Below, piece after piece: positions 31,283 through 40,952 of a DNA stretch of 44,853 nucleotides (position 1 is the stretch's first letter; every line of letters starts with the position of its first letter). The stretch comes from Pseudoflavonifractor phocaeensis (GTDB taxonomy: Bacteria > Bacillota > Clostridia > Oscillospirales > Oscillospiraceae). Location: contig NZ_JACJLC010000023.1 of the NCBI RefSeq assembly GCF_016901955.1, forward strand, positions 1 through 44,853. Direction: 5' to 3'. A program made the position numbers and the translations under genes. A model generated the notes under the pieces. It did no database searches. It saw only the letters and a program-made list of their open reading frames with translations, and was not told the DNA's origin.

Positions 31283-32404
31283 ATGGCAACTGTGGTTCTG
31301 AAAGGCATCAAGAAGATCTACGACAACAAGGTGACCGCTGTGCACGACTTTAACCTGGAGATTGCCGACAAGGAGTTCATCGTGCTGGTAGGTCCCTCCG
31401 GCTGCGGCAAGTCCACCACCCTGCGGATGGTGGCCGGCCTGGAGGACATCTCTGAGGGCGACCTGATCATCGGCGGCAAGCGGGTGAACGATGTGGAGCC
31501 CAAGGACCGTGATATCGCCATGGTGTTCCAGAGCTACGCTCTGTATCCCCATATGACGGTGTACGAGAACATGGCCTTCGCTCTGAAGCTGCGGAAGGTA
31601 CCCAAGGAGGAGATTGACAAGAAGGTGCGGGAGGCCGCGGCCATTCTGGACATCACCCAGTACCTGGAGCGCAAGCCCAAGGCTCTGTCCGGCGGCCAGC
31701 GTCAGCGTGTAGCCATCGGCCGTGCCATCGTCCGGGACCCCCAGGTCTTCCTGATGGACGAACCTCTGTCCAACCTGGACGCCAAGCTGCGTAACCAGAT
31801 GCGCGCGGAAATCATCAAGCTGCGCCAGCGCATCAATACCACCTTCATTTACGTGACCCACGACCAGACCGAGGCCATGACCCTGGGTGACCGCATCGTT
31901 ATCATGAAGGACGGCTTCATCCAGCAGATCGGCACGCCGCAAGAGGTGTTTGACCGCCCCGCCAACCTGTTCGTGGCCGGCTTCATCGGCTCTCCCCAGA
32001 TGAACTTCTTCGACGGCAAGCTCATCAAGAAGGATGGCAAGTATCAGATCGCTGTGGCCGACGCCGTTATCGAGCTGGCTGACAAGGCTCAGAAGATCCT
32101 CTCCGACAAGGGCGCCGGTGAGATGGACATCGTGGCCGGTATCCGTCCCGAGCATATCTCCTTCGCTTCCGTGGCCGGTCCTCACACCGTGTCCAGCAAG
32201 GTGGATGTGTCCGAGATGATGGGCAGCGAGGTTTATCTCCATGTGACTGCCGCTGGCAAGGACGTGGTGCTGCGCATTCCCACCACTGACCTGCCCGAGG
32301 AGCACCGGGCCGGTATCCCCTACGGCACCGAGATCAATTTTGCCTTCCGTCCTGAGCTGGTTCATCTGTTTGATCCCCAGACCGATAAGAACCTGCTGTA
32401 CTGA
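31283..32404 (+). CDS. ugpC: MsmX/UgpC-type sugar ABC ATPase
   Basis: A 373-residue ATPase of the carbohydrate importer type. It has Walker A GPSGCGKST, the Q loop MVFQSYALYPHM, signature LSGGQRQR, Walker B VFLMDEPLSNLD and the H loop YVTHD, then a C-terminal TOBE/MOI domain (about 240-373; GIRPEHI). Such ATPases often serve several importers, so it probably powers the sialic-acid permeases and perhaps others. The frame is open from 31196, but MATVVLKGIKKIYDN is the family start; the ribosome site there is weak. It ends at a strong terminator. Confidence 0.93.
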   Translation: MATVVLKGIKKIYDNKVTAVHDFNLEIADKEFIVLVGPSGCGKSTTLRMVAGLEDISEGDLIIGGKRVNDVEPKDRDIAMVFQSYALYPHMTVYENMAFALKLRKVPKEEIDKKVREAAAILDITQYLERKPKALSGGQRQRVAIGRAIVRDPQVFLMDEPLSNLDAKLRNQMRAEIIKLRQRINTTFIYVTHDQTEAMTLGDRIVIMKDGFIQQIGTPQEVFDRPANLFVAGFIGSPQMNFFDGKLIKKDGKYQIAVADAVIELADKAQKILSDKGAGEMDIVAGIRPEHISFASVAGPHTVSSKVDVSEMMGSEVYLHVTAAGKDVVLRIPTTDLPEEHRAGIPYGTEINFAFRPELVHLFDPQTDKNLLY

Positions 32405-32410
32405 TCCATC

Positions 32411-32454
32411 CATGAAAAATTCCCCGGCGCTGCTGCGCCGGGGAATTTTTCATG
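32411..32454. terminator. bidirectional terminator between the sialic-acid locus and cls
   Basis: A perfect 20-bp stem (32411-32430 with 32435-32454) has a TGCT loop and includes A and T tracts on each side. The cls stop codon (32452-32450) lies inside the right arm. Confidence 0.92.
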
Positions 32455-33994
32455 CCAGAGGAGCCAATACCCGGAGGATCGAGCGGAACAGCCGCCGGGG
32501 CCAGGACCGGTCCAGACAGCGATCCAGGGTGATAGGGGTGCATTGGAGCTGAGTGGCAAGGAAATCGGCCTTGATGTCCAGAATAGAGGGGTCCCGATAG
32601 AGGAGCACAGCGTTCTCAAAGTGAAGGAACATGCTGCGGTAGTCCATATTGATGGTACCCACCACTCCGTACTTGTCGTCAGCCACCACATTTTTTGCGT
32701 GGACAAAGCCGGGAGTGTACTCCAGAATGGTGACCCCAGCCTCCAGCAGGGGCTGATAGTGGGCTCGGGTAAGCTCAAAAACGGTGCGCTTGTCCGGAAT
32801 ATGGGGGGTCATGATGCGCACGTCTACCCCCGATTTGGCGGCGTTGCATAGAGCCGTATTTACTGCGCTGCTTACCACCAGGTAAGGCGTCATAAAGTAG
32901 ATATACTTCCTGGCCCGGGCAATCAGATGGAGATAAACCGACTCTCCCACAGGTTCATTATCCAGCGGGTTGTCAGTATAGGGCTGGACAAAGCAGTCCT
33001 TCCCCAGCCGGGCCTCCAGCGGCAGGGAGGCTGGCCGGAAGGCGTGGTAATCCTCCTTTACCTCCCGGATATACTCCCACATGGTGAGGAACATAACCGT
33101 CATGCTCCAGGCCGCCTCCCCCTTCACCAGGATGGCGCTGTCTTTCCAGTGGCCGAAGCGGATTTTCTGGTTGATATACTCGTCGGCCAGATTGATGCCG
33201 CCGGTGAAGGCGGTATGTCCGTCGATGATACAGAATTTACGGTGATCCCGGTTGTTCATGCGGATGGAAATCACTGGGCGGAAGGGATTGAAGCAGCAGC
33301 AGGGGATGCCGGTTTCTTCCTCAAATTGGGTGGAAAAGTAAGCTGGCAGGGTTGCCAAGGAGCCTACGTCGTCATAAATCACCCGAACATCCACCCCGGC
33401 GGCGTGCTTCTCCTTCAAAATATCCACCACGCTGTCCCAGAACCGGCCGGGGGCAATGATGAAGTACTCCAGGAAAATGTATCGTTCCGCCTTGCGCAGC
33501 TCCTCCAGGAGAACAGGATAGAGGGTATCTCCCAGGGGAAAATACCGGGTCCAGGTGTTGGTGTACGCCGGGCAGCGGGCACAGTGCTCCAGGTAGCGGG
33601 CCAGGGTGACCTCGTCCGCTCCCAGTGAGGCCAGCTGCTCCGCTTTATTGTCCTCTTCCAGCTGTTCCAGCATAGTGCGGTCCATACCTGCCATCTTCCG
33701 CTGTTGACGGGGGGACAGGCGGTTGCCGCCGCACAGCAGATAGAGCAGCCAGCCGAACATGGGGAAGAGCAGGATGGGGATGATCCAGGCGATCTTGTAG
33801 CCCGGATCGGTCTGACGGCTGACGATGATCAGCACTGCCAGAGCGGACAGGAGCACGCAGATCCAGTAGACATAGACATAATAGCTGGAGATCCAAACCG
33901 TGGGTACCAGCAGCACCAGCAATTGCAGCAGGATCAGCAGGGAGACAATGACCGTCCGCTGAAAGAGGCATGAGGTTAGCTTTTTGACGTTCAA
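32450..33994 (-). CDS. cls: cardiolipin synthase
   Basis: A 514-residue membrane enzyme of the phospholipase D superfamily that joins two phosphatidylglycerols. Two N-terminal membrane helices (about 14-60) are followed by the two HKD motifs: HRKFCIIDGHTAFTGG and HAKNVVADDKYGVVGT. The start is TTG, supported by AAAAGGAGG 5 nt upstream. It is the last gene of the leftward array, 24 nt after dnaE. Confidence 0.94.
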   Translation of the reverse strand: MNVKKLTSCLFQRTVIVSLLILLQLLVLLVPTVWISSYYVYVYWICVLLSALAVLIIVSRQTDPGYKIAWIIPILLFPMFGWLLYLLCGGNRLSPRQQRKMAGMDRTMLEQLEEDNKAEQLASLGADEVTLARYLEHCARCPAYTNTWTRYFPLGDTLYPVLLEELRKAERYIFLEYFIIAPGRFWDSVVDILKEKHAAGVDVRVIYDDVGSLATLPAYFSTQFEEETGIPCCCFNPFRPVISIRMNNRDHRKFCIIDGHTAFTGGINLADEYINQKIRFGHWKDSAILVKGEAAWSMTVMFLTMWEYIREVKEDYHAFRPASLPLEARLGKDCFVQPYTDNPLDNEPVGESVYLHLIARARKYIYFMTPYLVVSSAVNTALCNAAKSGVDVRIMTPHIPDKRTVFELTRAHYQPLLEAGVTILEYTPGFVHAKNVVADDKYGVVGTINMDYRSMFLHFENAVLLYRDPSILDIKADFLATQLQCTPITLDRCLDRSWPRRLFRSILRVLAPLA

Positions 33995-34018
33995 GGGGGC
34001 CTCCTTTTGGCGAAAGGG

Positions 34019-37000
34019 TTACTTGACCACTACATTTTCCTGACCCAGCAGCTCCTCCAGTTCGGCCACCAGGGCGGGATGAATCAGGCAGGGAGCGGCC
34101 AACAGCTTGCCGGTGTCGGCGCAGCGCACCTTCAGCTGCTCCCTACCGGGAAACATGGTGAGCACCAGCCGGATTCGGGCCCATCGGGGATCATCCACAC
34201 TGGGTATGCGGATATAAAGCCGCCTGCTTTGCGCCCGCTCCGCCGGAGGAGGAGCATCGCTGTTGATGTGGTCCAGAGGTCGGATGCGGTCGCACATGAG
34301 CTGGGGGGCTTTTTCATCCCGGACCGAAATGCGGCCCTCGGCCAGCAGAGGCACATTTTCTTTCAGATAGGGGCCGCTCTCCCCCAGAGCCTTGGAAAAT
34401 ACCAGCAGCTCCATGGAGCCGGTATCGTCCTCCAGCGTGACATAGGCCATCAGAGTGTTGTTTCGGGTGGTGCGGGTGCGGGAAGCGGACACCACACCGG
34501 CGATGGTCACCCGCTGCTCATCCCGGAAGGTGGTGGGTCCGTTATCCTGATCAAAGTCAGCGATAATGGCCCCAATGGAGACGGCCTTCAGCTGCTTCAC
34601 CAGCTCCCGGTACTCGTCCATGGGGTGTCCCGACAGATAGAGCCCGGTGGTCGCCTTTTCCATGCTCATCAGTTCCCGCCGGGAAAATTCCGGGATGTTT
34701 TTCAGGTTGAGCTGGGGGGCGGACTGGGGCTCGTCCCCACCGCCGCCGAAGAGGTCAAACTGTCCATCCAAATTTTTTCGCTTATTCTGGGCAATGGTGT
34801 CCACCAGGGACTCATAGGCGTCCAGCAGCTGGGAGCGGGGGATGCCCATGCTGTCAAAGGCGCCGCATTTGATGAGGCTTTCCAGTACCCTTTTGTTCAG
34901 ATCGGCGTCGAACATCCGCTGGCAGAAGTCAGGGAAGGAGTGGAAGGGAGCCTTCCGCCGCTCTTTCAGCACGTCGTTGATAAAGCCCCGGCCTACCCCC
35001 TTGACCGCCGCCAGGCCGAAACGGATATTTTGACCGGATACGGTAAAATCAGCTTCCGACTCGTTGATATCGGGAGGCAGAGGGGGGATGCCGCATTCCT
35101 TGCATTCGGCGATATACTCGGCTACCTTTTCGCTGGAGTCCAGCACCGAGGTAAGGAGAGCAGCCATGTATTCCTTGGTGTAGTGGCATTTGAACCAGGC
35201 GGTCTGATAGGCCACCACGGCGTAGCTTACCGCGTGGGCCTTGTTGAAGGCGTATTCGGCAAAGGCCTCGATCTCGTCATAAATATCCTCGGCGGTCTGC
35301 TGAGGGATGCCGTTGGCGGTACACCCGGCAATGTTCCGGTCAGGATCACCGTGGACGAAGGTGTGGCGCTCCTTTTCGATCTGGGCCCGCTTTTTTTTGG
35401 AGATGGCCCGGCGCACCATGTCGGCCTGTCCCATGGTGTATCCCGCCAGCTGGCGGAAGATCTCAATGACCTGCTCCTGATAAACGATACAGCCGTAAGT
35501 CACCGACAAGATGGGCTCCAGGGTGGGGTGCTTGTACTTCACCTGGCCGGGGTTGTGCTTGCAGGCGATGAACCGGGGAATGGATACCATGGGGCCGGGA
35601 CGGTAGAGGGCGATGATGGCGGTGATATCCTCCAGGCTGTGGGGTTTGAGTCCCACACACACACCGGTCATGCCGGTGGACTCCATCTGGAACACTCCGG
35701 AGGTTTTGCCGTCGGACAGCATCTGAAAGACCGAGCGGTCATCGTCGGGAATATCCGCCAGGGAAAAGTCGGGCCGGGTCTTCCGCACCAGCGCGATGGT
35801 GTCCTCCAGCACGGTCAGGTTGCGCAGACCAAGAAAGTCCATTTTGAGCAGGCCCAGCTCCTCCAGGGTGGTCATGACGTACTGGGTGACCACCGAGTCG
35901 TCGTTTTTGGCCAGGGGCACGTAGTCCACCACCGGCCGGCGGGTGATGACCACCCCGGCGGCGTGGGTGGAGGCGTGGCGAGGCATCCCCTCGATGGCTC
36001 TGGCGGTGTCGATAAGACCCTTGACCTGGGGATTTTCCTCGTAGGCGTCCCGCAGCGGCTTGGACAGCTGCAACGCGGTGTCCATGGTGATGGGCTTGTT
36101 GTCCGGCCCTCTGGTGGGCACCTGCTTGGCCACAGTATCCACCTCGGCATAGGGGATGTTCAGGGCCCGGCCCACGTCCCGGATGGCGGCCCGGGGGGCC
36201 ATGGTGCCGAAGGTGACGATCTGAGCTACATGGTCGGAGCCGTACTTGTCCTGGACGTACTCTATGACCTCCTGCCGCCGGCGGATGCAGAAGTCGATAT
36301 CGATGTCGGGCATGGTAACCCGCTCCGGGTTGAGGAACCGTTCGAAGAAGAGGGAGTACTTCATGGGGTCCACATTGGTGATGTTCATGCAGTAGGCCAC
36401 CATGGAGCCCGCCGCCGAGCCGCGTCCCGGGCCCACCGGGATGCCCTGGCTTTTAGCATACCCAATAAAATCGGAGACGATGAGGAAATAATCCACAAAG
36501 CCCATCTGCCGGATGACTCCCATCTCGTAGGTCAGCCGGTCCCGGTAACCGCTTGGATCGTCAGGGTACCGGCGGGCGTAGCCCTCCTCGCACAGCATCT
36601 GAAAATAGGAATCCCCATCGGTGTATCCCTCGGGCAGCTTGAATTCCGGCAGATGATAGGTGCCGAACTGAAAGTCCATATTGCACAGATCGGCAATCTT
36701 CAGCGTGTTTTCCACCGCCTCCGGCCATTCTGGGAAGAGGGCGGCCATTTCCTCGGTGGACTTGATGTAGAGCTCGCTGGTTTCCATCTTCAGTCGATTG
36801 GGGTCGTCCACCGTCTTGCCCATCTGGATGCACATGAGGATGTCCTGGGTTCGGGCATCCTCCCGGCGGAGGTAGTGGGCGTCGTTGGTGACCACCAGGG
36901 GAATCCCGGTCTCCTGGTGGATACGGATGAGTCCCTGATTGATGGCCGGGTCGTTGGGCAGGTTGTGGTCCTGGAGCTCCAGGTAGTAGCCATCCTCTCC

Positions 37001-37495
37001 AAAGAGCGCCCGCATTTCCAGGGCGATGGCCTTGGCGCCCTGATAATCTCCCGCCAGAATGCGTCGGGGCACCTCCCCGGACTGGCAGGCCGACAGGGCG
37101 ATGAGCCCCCCGGCGTGCTGCCGCAGCAGCTCCTTGTCGATGCGGGGGCGGTTGTAGAAGCCTTCGGTAAAAGCGCAGGAGTCCAGATAGCAGAGGTTAC
37201 GGTAGCCCTCCTCGTTGCGGCACAGGAGGATCAGGTGGTAAGCTCCGGCGTCAAGCTCATGGACCCGGTCGGTACGGCCCCGGGGGGCCACGTATACCTC
37301 GCAGCCGATAATGGGCTTGATCCCCTCTGCCTTGCAGGCCTTGTAGAAGTCCACCACCCCGTACATAACCCCGTGGTCGGTGATGGCCACGGCGGGCTGG
37401 CCCAGTTCCTTTACCCGTTTGACCAGCAGGGGGATACGGCAGGCCCCATCCAGCAGGGAGAATTCGGTATGGACATGCAGGTGGACAAAGGACAT
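34019..37495 (-). CDS. dnaE: DNA polymerase III alpha subunit
   Basis: An 1158-residue C-family replicative polymerase. The N-terminal PHP domain starts MSFVHLHVHTEFSLLDGACR, with the His-x-His pair retained. The palm has the catalytic aspartates in MPDIDIDFC. The finger and tandem HhH regions follow, and near the C-terminus an OB domain (VTIAGVVSASRTRTTRNNT). In Firmicutes DnaE works beside PolC and extends primers. A GGAGG site lies 7 nt before the ATG. It lies 12 nt downstream of a small zinc-ribbon gene. Confidence 0.97.
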   Translation of the reverse strand: MSFVHLHVHTEFSLLDGACRIPLLVKRVKELGQPAVAITDHGVMYGVVDFYKACKAEGIKPIIGCEVYVAPRGRTDRVHELDAGAYHLILLCRNEEGYRNLCYLDSCAFTEGFYNRPRIDKELLRQHAGGLIALSACQSGEVPRRILAGDYQGAKAIALEMRALFGEDGYYLELQDHNLPNDPAINQGLIRIHQETGIPLVVTNDAHYLRREDARTQDILMCIQMGKTVDDPNRLKMETSELYIKSTEEMAALFPEWPEAVENTLKIADLCNMDFQFGTYHLPEFKLPEGYTDGDSYFQMLCEEGYARRYPDDPSGYRDRLTYEMGVIRQMGFVDYFLIVSDFIGYAKSQGIPVGPGRGSAAGSMVAYCMNITNVDPMKYSLFFERFLNPERVTMPDIDIDFCIRRRQEVIEYVQDKYGSDHVAQIVTFGTMAPRAAIRDVGRALNIPYAEVDTVAKQVPTRGPDNKPITMDTALQLSKPLRDAYEENPQVKGLIDTARAIEGMPRHASTHAAGVVITRRPVVDYVPLAKNDDSVVTQYVMTTLEELGLLKMDFLGLRNLTVLEDTIALVRKTRPDFSLADIPDDDRSVFQMLSDGKTSGVFQMESTGMTGVCVGLKPHSLEDITAIIALYRPGPMVSIPRFIACKHNPGQVKYKHPTLEPILSVTYGCIVYQEQVIEIFRQLAGYTMGQADMVRRAISKKKRAQIEKERHTFVHGDPDRNIAGCTANGIPQQTAEDIYDEIEAFAEYAFNKAHAVSYAVVAYQTAWFKCHYTKEYMAALLTSVLDSSEKVAEYIAECKECGIPPLPPDINESEADFTVSGQNIRFGLAAVKGVGRGFINDVLKERRKAPFHSFPDFCQRMFDADLNKRVLESLIKCGAFDSMGIPRSQLLDAYESLVDTIAQNKRKNLDGQFDLFGGGGDEPQSAPQLNLKNIPEFSRRELMSMEKATTGLYLSGHPMDEYRELVKQLKAVSIGAIIADFDQDNGPTTFRDEQRVTIAGVVSASRTRTTRNNTLMAYVTLEDDTGSMELLVFSKALGESGPYLKENVPLLAEGRISVRDEKAPQLMCDRIRPLDHINSDAPPPAERAQSRRLYIRIPSVDDPRWARIRLVLTMFPGREQLKVRCADTGKLLAAPCLIHPALVAELEELLGQENVVVK

Positions 37496-37507
37496 GGGGT
37501 TACCTCC

Positions 37508-37792
37508 TTAGTTGCGGGCGCTGTGGTCTTTCAGAATGGCGCCACACCGGGGACAGCGGCGGATATTGATTTGGGTATGGGTCCCAAACCGGGCCGGAAT
37601 GGGCCAGCCACAGTGTGGACACCGCTTTGCCAGGGAGAGCCCCAGCAGAATGAGAAAGAGCAGCAGGCAGGCCAGCCCACCGAAAACCAGAGCCAGCGCG
37701 ACCGGCCGCCCGACGTCAAGGAACGCTCCGGCTACCATGGCGGCCAGGCTGAGACAGCTTAGCAGGAGATAGAGACGGGAGGAACGGCGCAT
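37508..37792 (-). CDS. small membrane protein with C-terminal zinc ribbon (copy A)
   Basis: A 94-residue protein of unknown function. Two hydrophobic helices (about 7-25 and 31-53) are followed by a four-Cys zinc ribbon: CPHCG and CPRCG, about 21 residues apart. It starts at ATG after an AAAGGAGG site. The next gene upstream (37836-38117) has the same layout, so they look like a tandem pair of paralogues. Confidence 0.72.
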   Translation of the reverse strand: MRRSSRLYLLLSCLSLAAMVAGAFLDVGRPVALALVFGGLACLLLFLILLGLSLAKRCPHCGWPIPARFGTHTQINIRRCPRCGAILKDHSARN

Positions 37793-37835
37793 GGAAACCT
37801 CCTTTCCAAATGAGCGGGCAGCAAAGAGGGGCGGC

Positions 37836-38117
37836 TCAGTCCAACTTGACCTCGTTACCGCATTGGGCGCAGCAGGTGCGGTCGCTCCGGGTCTCCAGGG
37901 TGCGCTTGGTCAGGCTGAACAGGCTGGCCCCGCAGTGGGGGCAGCGCAGCCGGCTGAGACAGAGTATGGTCAGAAAGGCCACCGGGATCAGCCCAACCAG
38001 AAAGACGGGGAAGAACCAGGCGGGGGGCGTGGGGATAAAAAGAATGGCCAGGCCCGCCAGGGCCCAGATCCCCCACAGCACCGCGGGGATGGTCAGCCAT
38101 TTGCGGTCTACTTTCAT
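37836..38117 (-). CDS. small membrane protein with C-terminal zinc ribbon (copy B)
   Basis: A 93-residue protein with two hydrophobic helices (about 9-28 and 33-54) and a zinc ribbon (LRCPHCGASLF and TCCAQCGNEV). The layout is the same as its neighbour at 37508-37792, although the sequences have diverged. ATG 38117 follows GAGAGG at 10 nt; the open frame to a TTG at 38135 is less likely. It lies 28 nt after whiA. Function unknown. Confidence 0.7.
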   Translation of the reverse strand: MKVDRKWLTIPAVLWGIWALAGLAILFIPTPPAWFFPVFLVGLIPVAFLTILCLSRLRCPHCGASLFSLTKRTLETRSDRTCCAQCGNEVKLD

Positions 38118-38145
38118 GACAGCACATCCTCTCAAAAATACAAGA

Positions 38146-39039
38146 TTATCTCTTTGCCAGCATCATCAGCTTGCGCAGCCGGTGGTTGAAGGCGGATTTG
38201 GACACAGGAGGGTCACACAGCTCGGCCAGTTGGGACAGGGTGAGCTCCGGGTGGGCCATCCGCAGATCCACTGCCTCCTTGAGTTTGTCCGGCAGGCCCT
38301 CCAGCATTCCGCGCGCCTCCAGGGTGTAAATGGCTTCCATTTGGCCCTGGGCGGCGTCCACCGCCTTGTCCAGGTTGGCGGCGTCGCAGTTGACACGGCG
38401 GTTGATACTCCCGCGCAGGTCCTTCTCCGCCTTGGCGTTCATCAGGGCCATGGCGGACAAAGGGGCCCCCATAGCGGTAAGCACGTCCTCAATGGCGTTG
38501 CTCTGCTTGAAGTAGGTGATGGCGTTGGCCTTGCGGCGGCTCTCCTTGGGGGAGAATCCCATTTCCAGCAGCAGGGCGTGGAGCTCCCGGCTCACCGACA
38601 GGTGGGAGGTGGACAGCTCCAGGTGGTAACGTTTGGCCGGGTCGGTGACTGAGCCACCCGCCAGAAAAGCCCCGCGGAGGAAGGCGGAGCGGCAATGCGG
38701 CTCCTCCAGCACGGCAAAGTTAATGTGGTGGGCCAGGGCCTCCGACGGGTCGTGGCCAAAAACCGCCCACAGGGTGGACAGCTTATCCGGCTGGGTGATG
38801 GAAAAGACGCGCTTTCCCGCCCCCGCAGCGGGCAGACGGTCAAAGCGCGTCTGGAAGGCTTTCTGAAACAGGGTGGGCAGGCGGCCGGCAAATTCCGGAG
38901 ACTCGGTAGTGATCCGCACCTGGGCGGGAGTGGACAGGGAGCAGAACAGGAGCACTCCGTAGGCCTCCGCCTGGGCGCAGCAGGTCCGGTTCAGGGGGAC
39001 GCGGCAGAGCTCACTCTTGACCTGGGAGGAAAATGACAT
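38146..39039 (-). CDS. whiA: WhiA DNA-binding protein
   Basis: A 297-residue protein with an N-terminal LAGLIDADG-like domain (no nuclease activity in the family) and a C-terminal HTH (LTLSQLAELCDPPVSKSAFN). It begins MSFSSQVKSELCR. In Bacillus WhiA affects cell division and chromosome segregation; in actinomycetes it controls sporulation. It sits in the conserved order murB-rapZ-yvcK-whiA. Confidence 0.96.
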   Translation of the reverse strand: MSFSSQVKSELCRVPLNRTCCAQAEAYGVLLFCSLSTPAQVRITTESPEFAGRLPTLFQKAFQTRFDRLPAAGAGKRVFSITQPDKLSTLWAVFGHDPSEALAHHINFAVLEEPHCRSAFLRGAFLAGGSVTDPAKRYHLELSTSHLSVSRELHALLLEMGFSPKESRRKANAITYFKQSNAIEDVLTAMGAPLSAMALMNAKAEKDLRGSINRRVNCDAANLDKAVDAAQGQMEAIYTLEARGMLEGLPDKLKEAVDLRMAHPELTLSQLAELCDPPVSKSAFNHRLRKLMMLAKR

Positions 39040-39050
39040 GGCCGGCCTCC

Positions 39051-40067
39051 TTACAGCACCCGGGTGTTGGCCCGTTCCTCGTAGATATCCATCACTGCGG
39101 CGGCAAGCCGGGCAAAGGAATGGCGGGCATAGTCCAGAGTCTCAGAGGCCAGGGGCCTGGTGATCAGCTCCACCCCCAGGGCCTCAATGGCGTCCTTGTC
39201 CACCACAATAGGGACAGCGTCCTCCGCCTTGTACCGGGCCACCAGACCCGGGCGCACCGGGGCGGAATTGCATAGGCAGATATCCACCAGGCCGGGACCA
39301 GAGTGGCGCAGCAGGGCCTTTACGTGGTCAGAGGCGGTCATGCCCTCGGTTTCTCCGTCCTGAGTCATGATGTTGCAGATATAGATCTTAGTGCAGCGGG
39401 CGGCGCAGACCGCCTGGGCGATGCCGTCCACCAGCAGGTTGGGGATGACGCTGGTGTACAGGGAGCCGGGGCCCAGCAGGATAAGATCGGCTTCCTGAAT
39501 GGCCTTGACAGCCTCAGGCAGGGCGGAGGGGTGCTCGGGCAGCAGACGGACGGATTCGATACGGCAGTCCTGAGCCTTTTTGAAGTCGCAGATCTTGGAC
39601 TCTCCCTGGACCCTGGTGCCGTTTTCAAAGGTAGCCTCCAGCACCACATCGGCGGTGGTCACCGGCAGCACCCGGCCGGTGATGGCCAAGACCTGGCTCA
39701 TACGGGTCACCGCCTCGTCGAAGGAGCCGGAGATGCCGTTGAGGGCGGCCAGGATCAGGTTGCCGAAGGATTGACCGGTGAGATTGCCTGAGCCCTGAGG
39801 AAAGCGGTAGGTGAGTAGCTGCTGCATCACCGGTTCGGCATTGGCCAGGGCCTCCATACAGTGACGGATATCCCCCGGCGGGGGCATACCCAGATCCTGC
39901 CGCAGTATGCCGGAACCGCCCCCGTCATCGGCCACGGTGACGATGGCGGTAAGGTTTTTGGTGTGGCTTTTCAGGCCACGCAGCATGGTGGACAGCCCGG
40001 TGCCTCCGCCGATGGCCACCACCTTGGGCCCGTTGGCCCAGCGGCGCTCGTAAAAGGATTGGTACAT
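39051..40067 (-). CDS. yvcK: YvcK-type gluconeogenesis factor
   Basis: A 338-residue UDP-sugar-binding protein of the CofD/YvcK family, needed for growth on gluconeogenic carbon and for cell shape. The GGGTGLSTMLRGLK loop and the VADDGGGSG motif are at the N-terminus, with LGPGSLYTSVIPNLLV in the middle. Full length. It starts 13 nt after rapZ and ends 11 nt before whiA. Confidence 0.96.
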   Translation of the reverse strand: MYQSFYERRWANGPKVVAIGGGTGLSTMLRGLKSHTKNLTAIVTVADDGGGSGILRQDLGMPPPGDIRHCMEALANAEPVMQQLLTYRFPQGSGNLTGQSFGNLILAALNGISGSFDEAVTRMSQVLAITGRVLPVTTADVVLEATFENGTRVQGESKICDFKKAQDCRIESVRLLPEHPSALPEAVKAIQEADLILLGPGSLYTSVIPNLLVDGIAQAVCAARCTKIYICNIMTQDGETEGMTASDHVKALLRHSGPGLVDICLCNSAPVRPGLVARYKAEDAVPIVVDKDAIEALGVELITRPLASETLDYARHSFARLAAAVMDIYEERANTRVL

Positions 40068-40080
40068 GGCTGGTCCTCCC

Positions 40081-40941
40081 TTACGCCCGGGTCATATCCC
40101 GGTGATTTTCCGCGGCCTGATAGCCCTTCTGCTTGATGAACTCCGCCAGGGCATGGGTGATGGCCACCGACCGGTGGTGGCCGCCGGTGCAGCCCACGGC
40201 AATGACCAGGGCGGTCTTGCCCTCGGCAACATAGAGGGGGAGCAGAAAGCCGATCAGGTTTTCCAGATAATTCATGAAGTCAGCGGTCTGACGGTAGCCG
40301 AACACAAAGTCGTACACTCCCGCGTCCAGGCCGGTCTGGTGGCGGAGCTCGGCAATGTAGTAGGGGTTGGGGAGAAAACGCACGTCAAACACCAGATCGG
40401 CCTCAATGGGGATGCCGTACTTAAAGCCGAAGGAGGTGACATTGACGGTCATCTCCGGCGTATCGCCGCTGTGGCCGAAGAGCCGCAGCATCTCACCCCG
40501 TAGCTTGGCGGTTGACAGGGCGGTGGTATCAATGATGTACTCTGCCCGCTGGCGAACGGGGGAGAGGACGGTACGCTCCAGTTGGACGGCCTCGTTGAGG
40601 GAGTCGGCGGAAGCCGCCAGGGGGTGGCCCCGGCGGGTCTCCTTATATCGCTTGATGATGGTCTCCACGCTGGCCTCCACAAAGAGGATCTTGTAATCGC
40701 AGCCCATGGTGTGCAGCTCGTCCAGGGCGGAGAACAGGCCGTCAAAGGTCTGGCCTCCCCGGATGTCGGTGACCAGGGCCACCCGGTCATATCGGGCGGG
40801 GGTGGCCATGCACAGCTCGGCAAACCTGGGAATCAGCGGGGCGGGCATATTGTCCACCACATAAAAGCCGATATCCTCCAGAAAGGAGGCCGCCTTGCTT
40901 TTGCCCGCGCCGGACAGGCCGGAAATGATGATAAAATCCAT
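40081..40941 (-). CDS. rapZ: RapZ/YvcJ-type RNase adapter ATPase
   Basis: A 286-residue P-loop protein. Walker A is GLSGAGKS (8-15). The C-terminal domain has CTGGHHRSVAITHAL, the signature of this family. In E. coli RapZ guides RNase E to the GlmZ sRNA and senses GlcN-6-P; in Firmicutes (YvcJ) it affects competence and its RNA role is unclear. It lies between murB and yvcK. Confidence 0.96.
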   Translation of the reverse strand: MDFIIISGLSGAGKSKAASFLEDIGFYVVDNMPAPLIPRFAELCMATPARYDRVALVTDIRGGQTFDGLFSALDELHTMGCDYKILFVEASVETIIKRYKETRRGHPLAASADSLNEAVQLERTVLSPVRQRAEYIIDTTALSTAKLRGEMLRLFGHSGDTPEMTVNVTSFGFKYGIPIEADLVFDVRFLPNPYYIAELRHQTGLDAGVYDFVFGYRQTADFMNYLENLIGFLLPLYVAEGKTALVIAVGCTGGHHRSVAITHALAEFIKQKGYQAAENHRDMTRA

Positions 40942-40952
40942 GGCAACTCACC

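Noticed and set aside
34007-37762. 1251-codon open frame on the + strand
   Set aside because: It is the shadow of dnaE on the opposite strand; dnaE has full catalytic motifs and a ribosome site.
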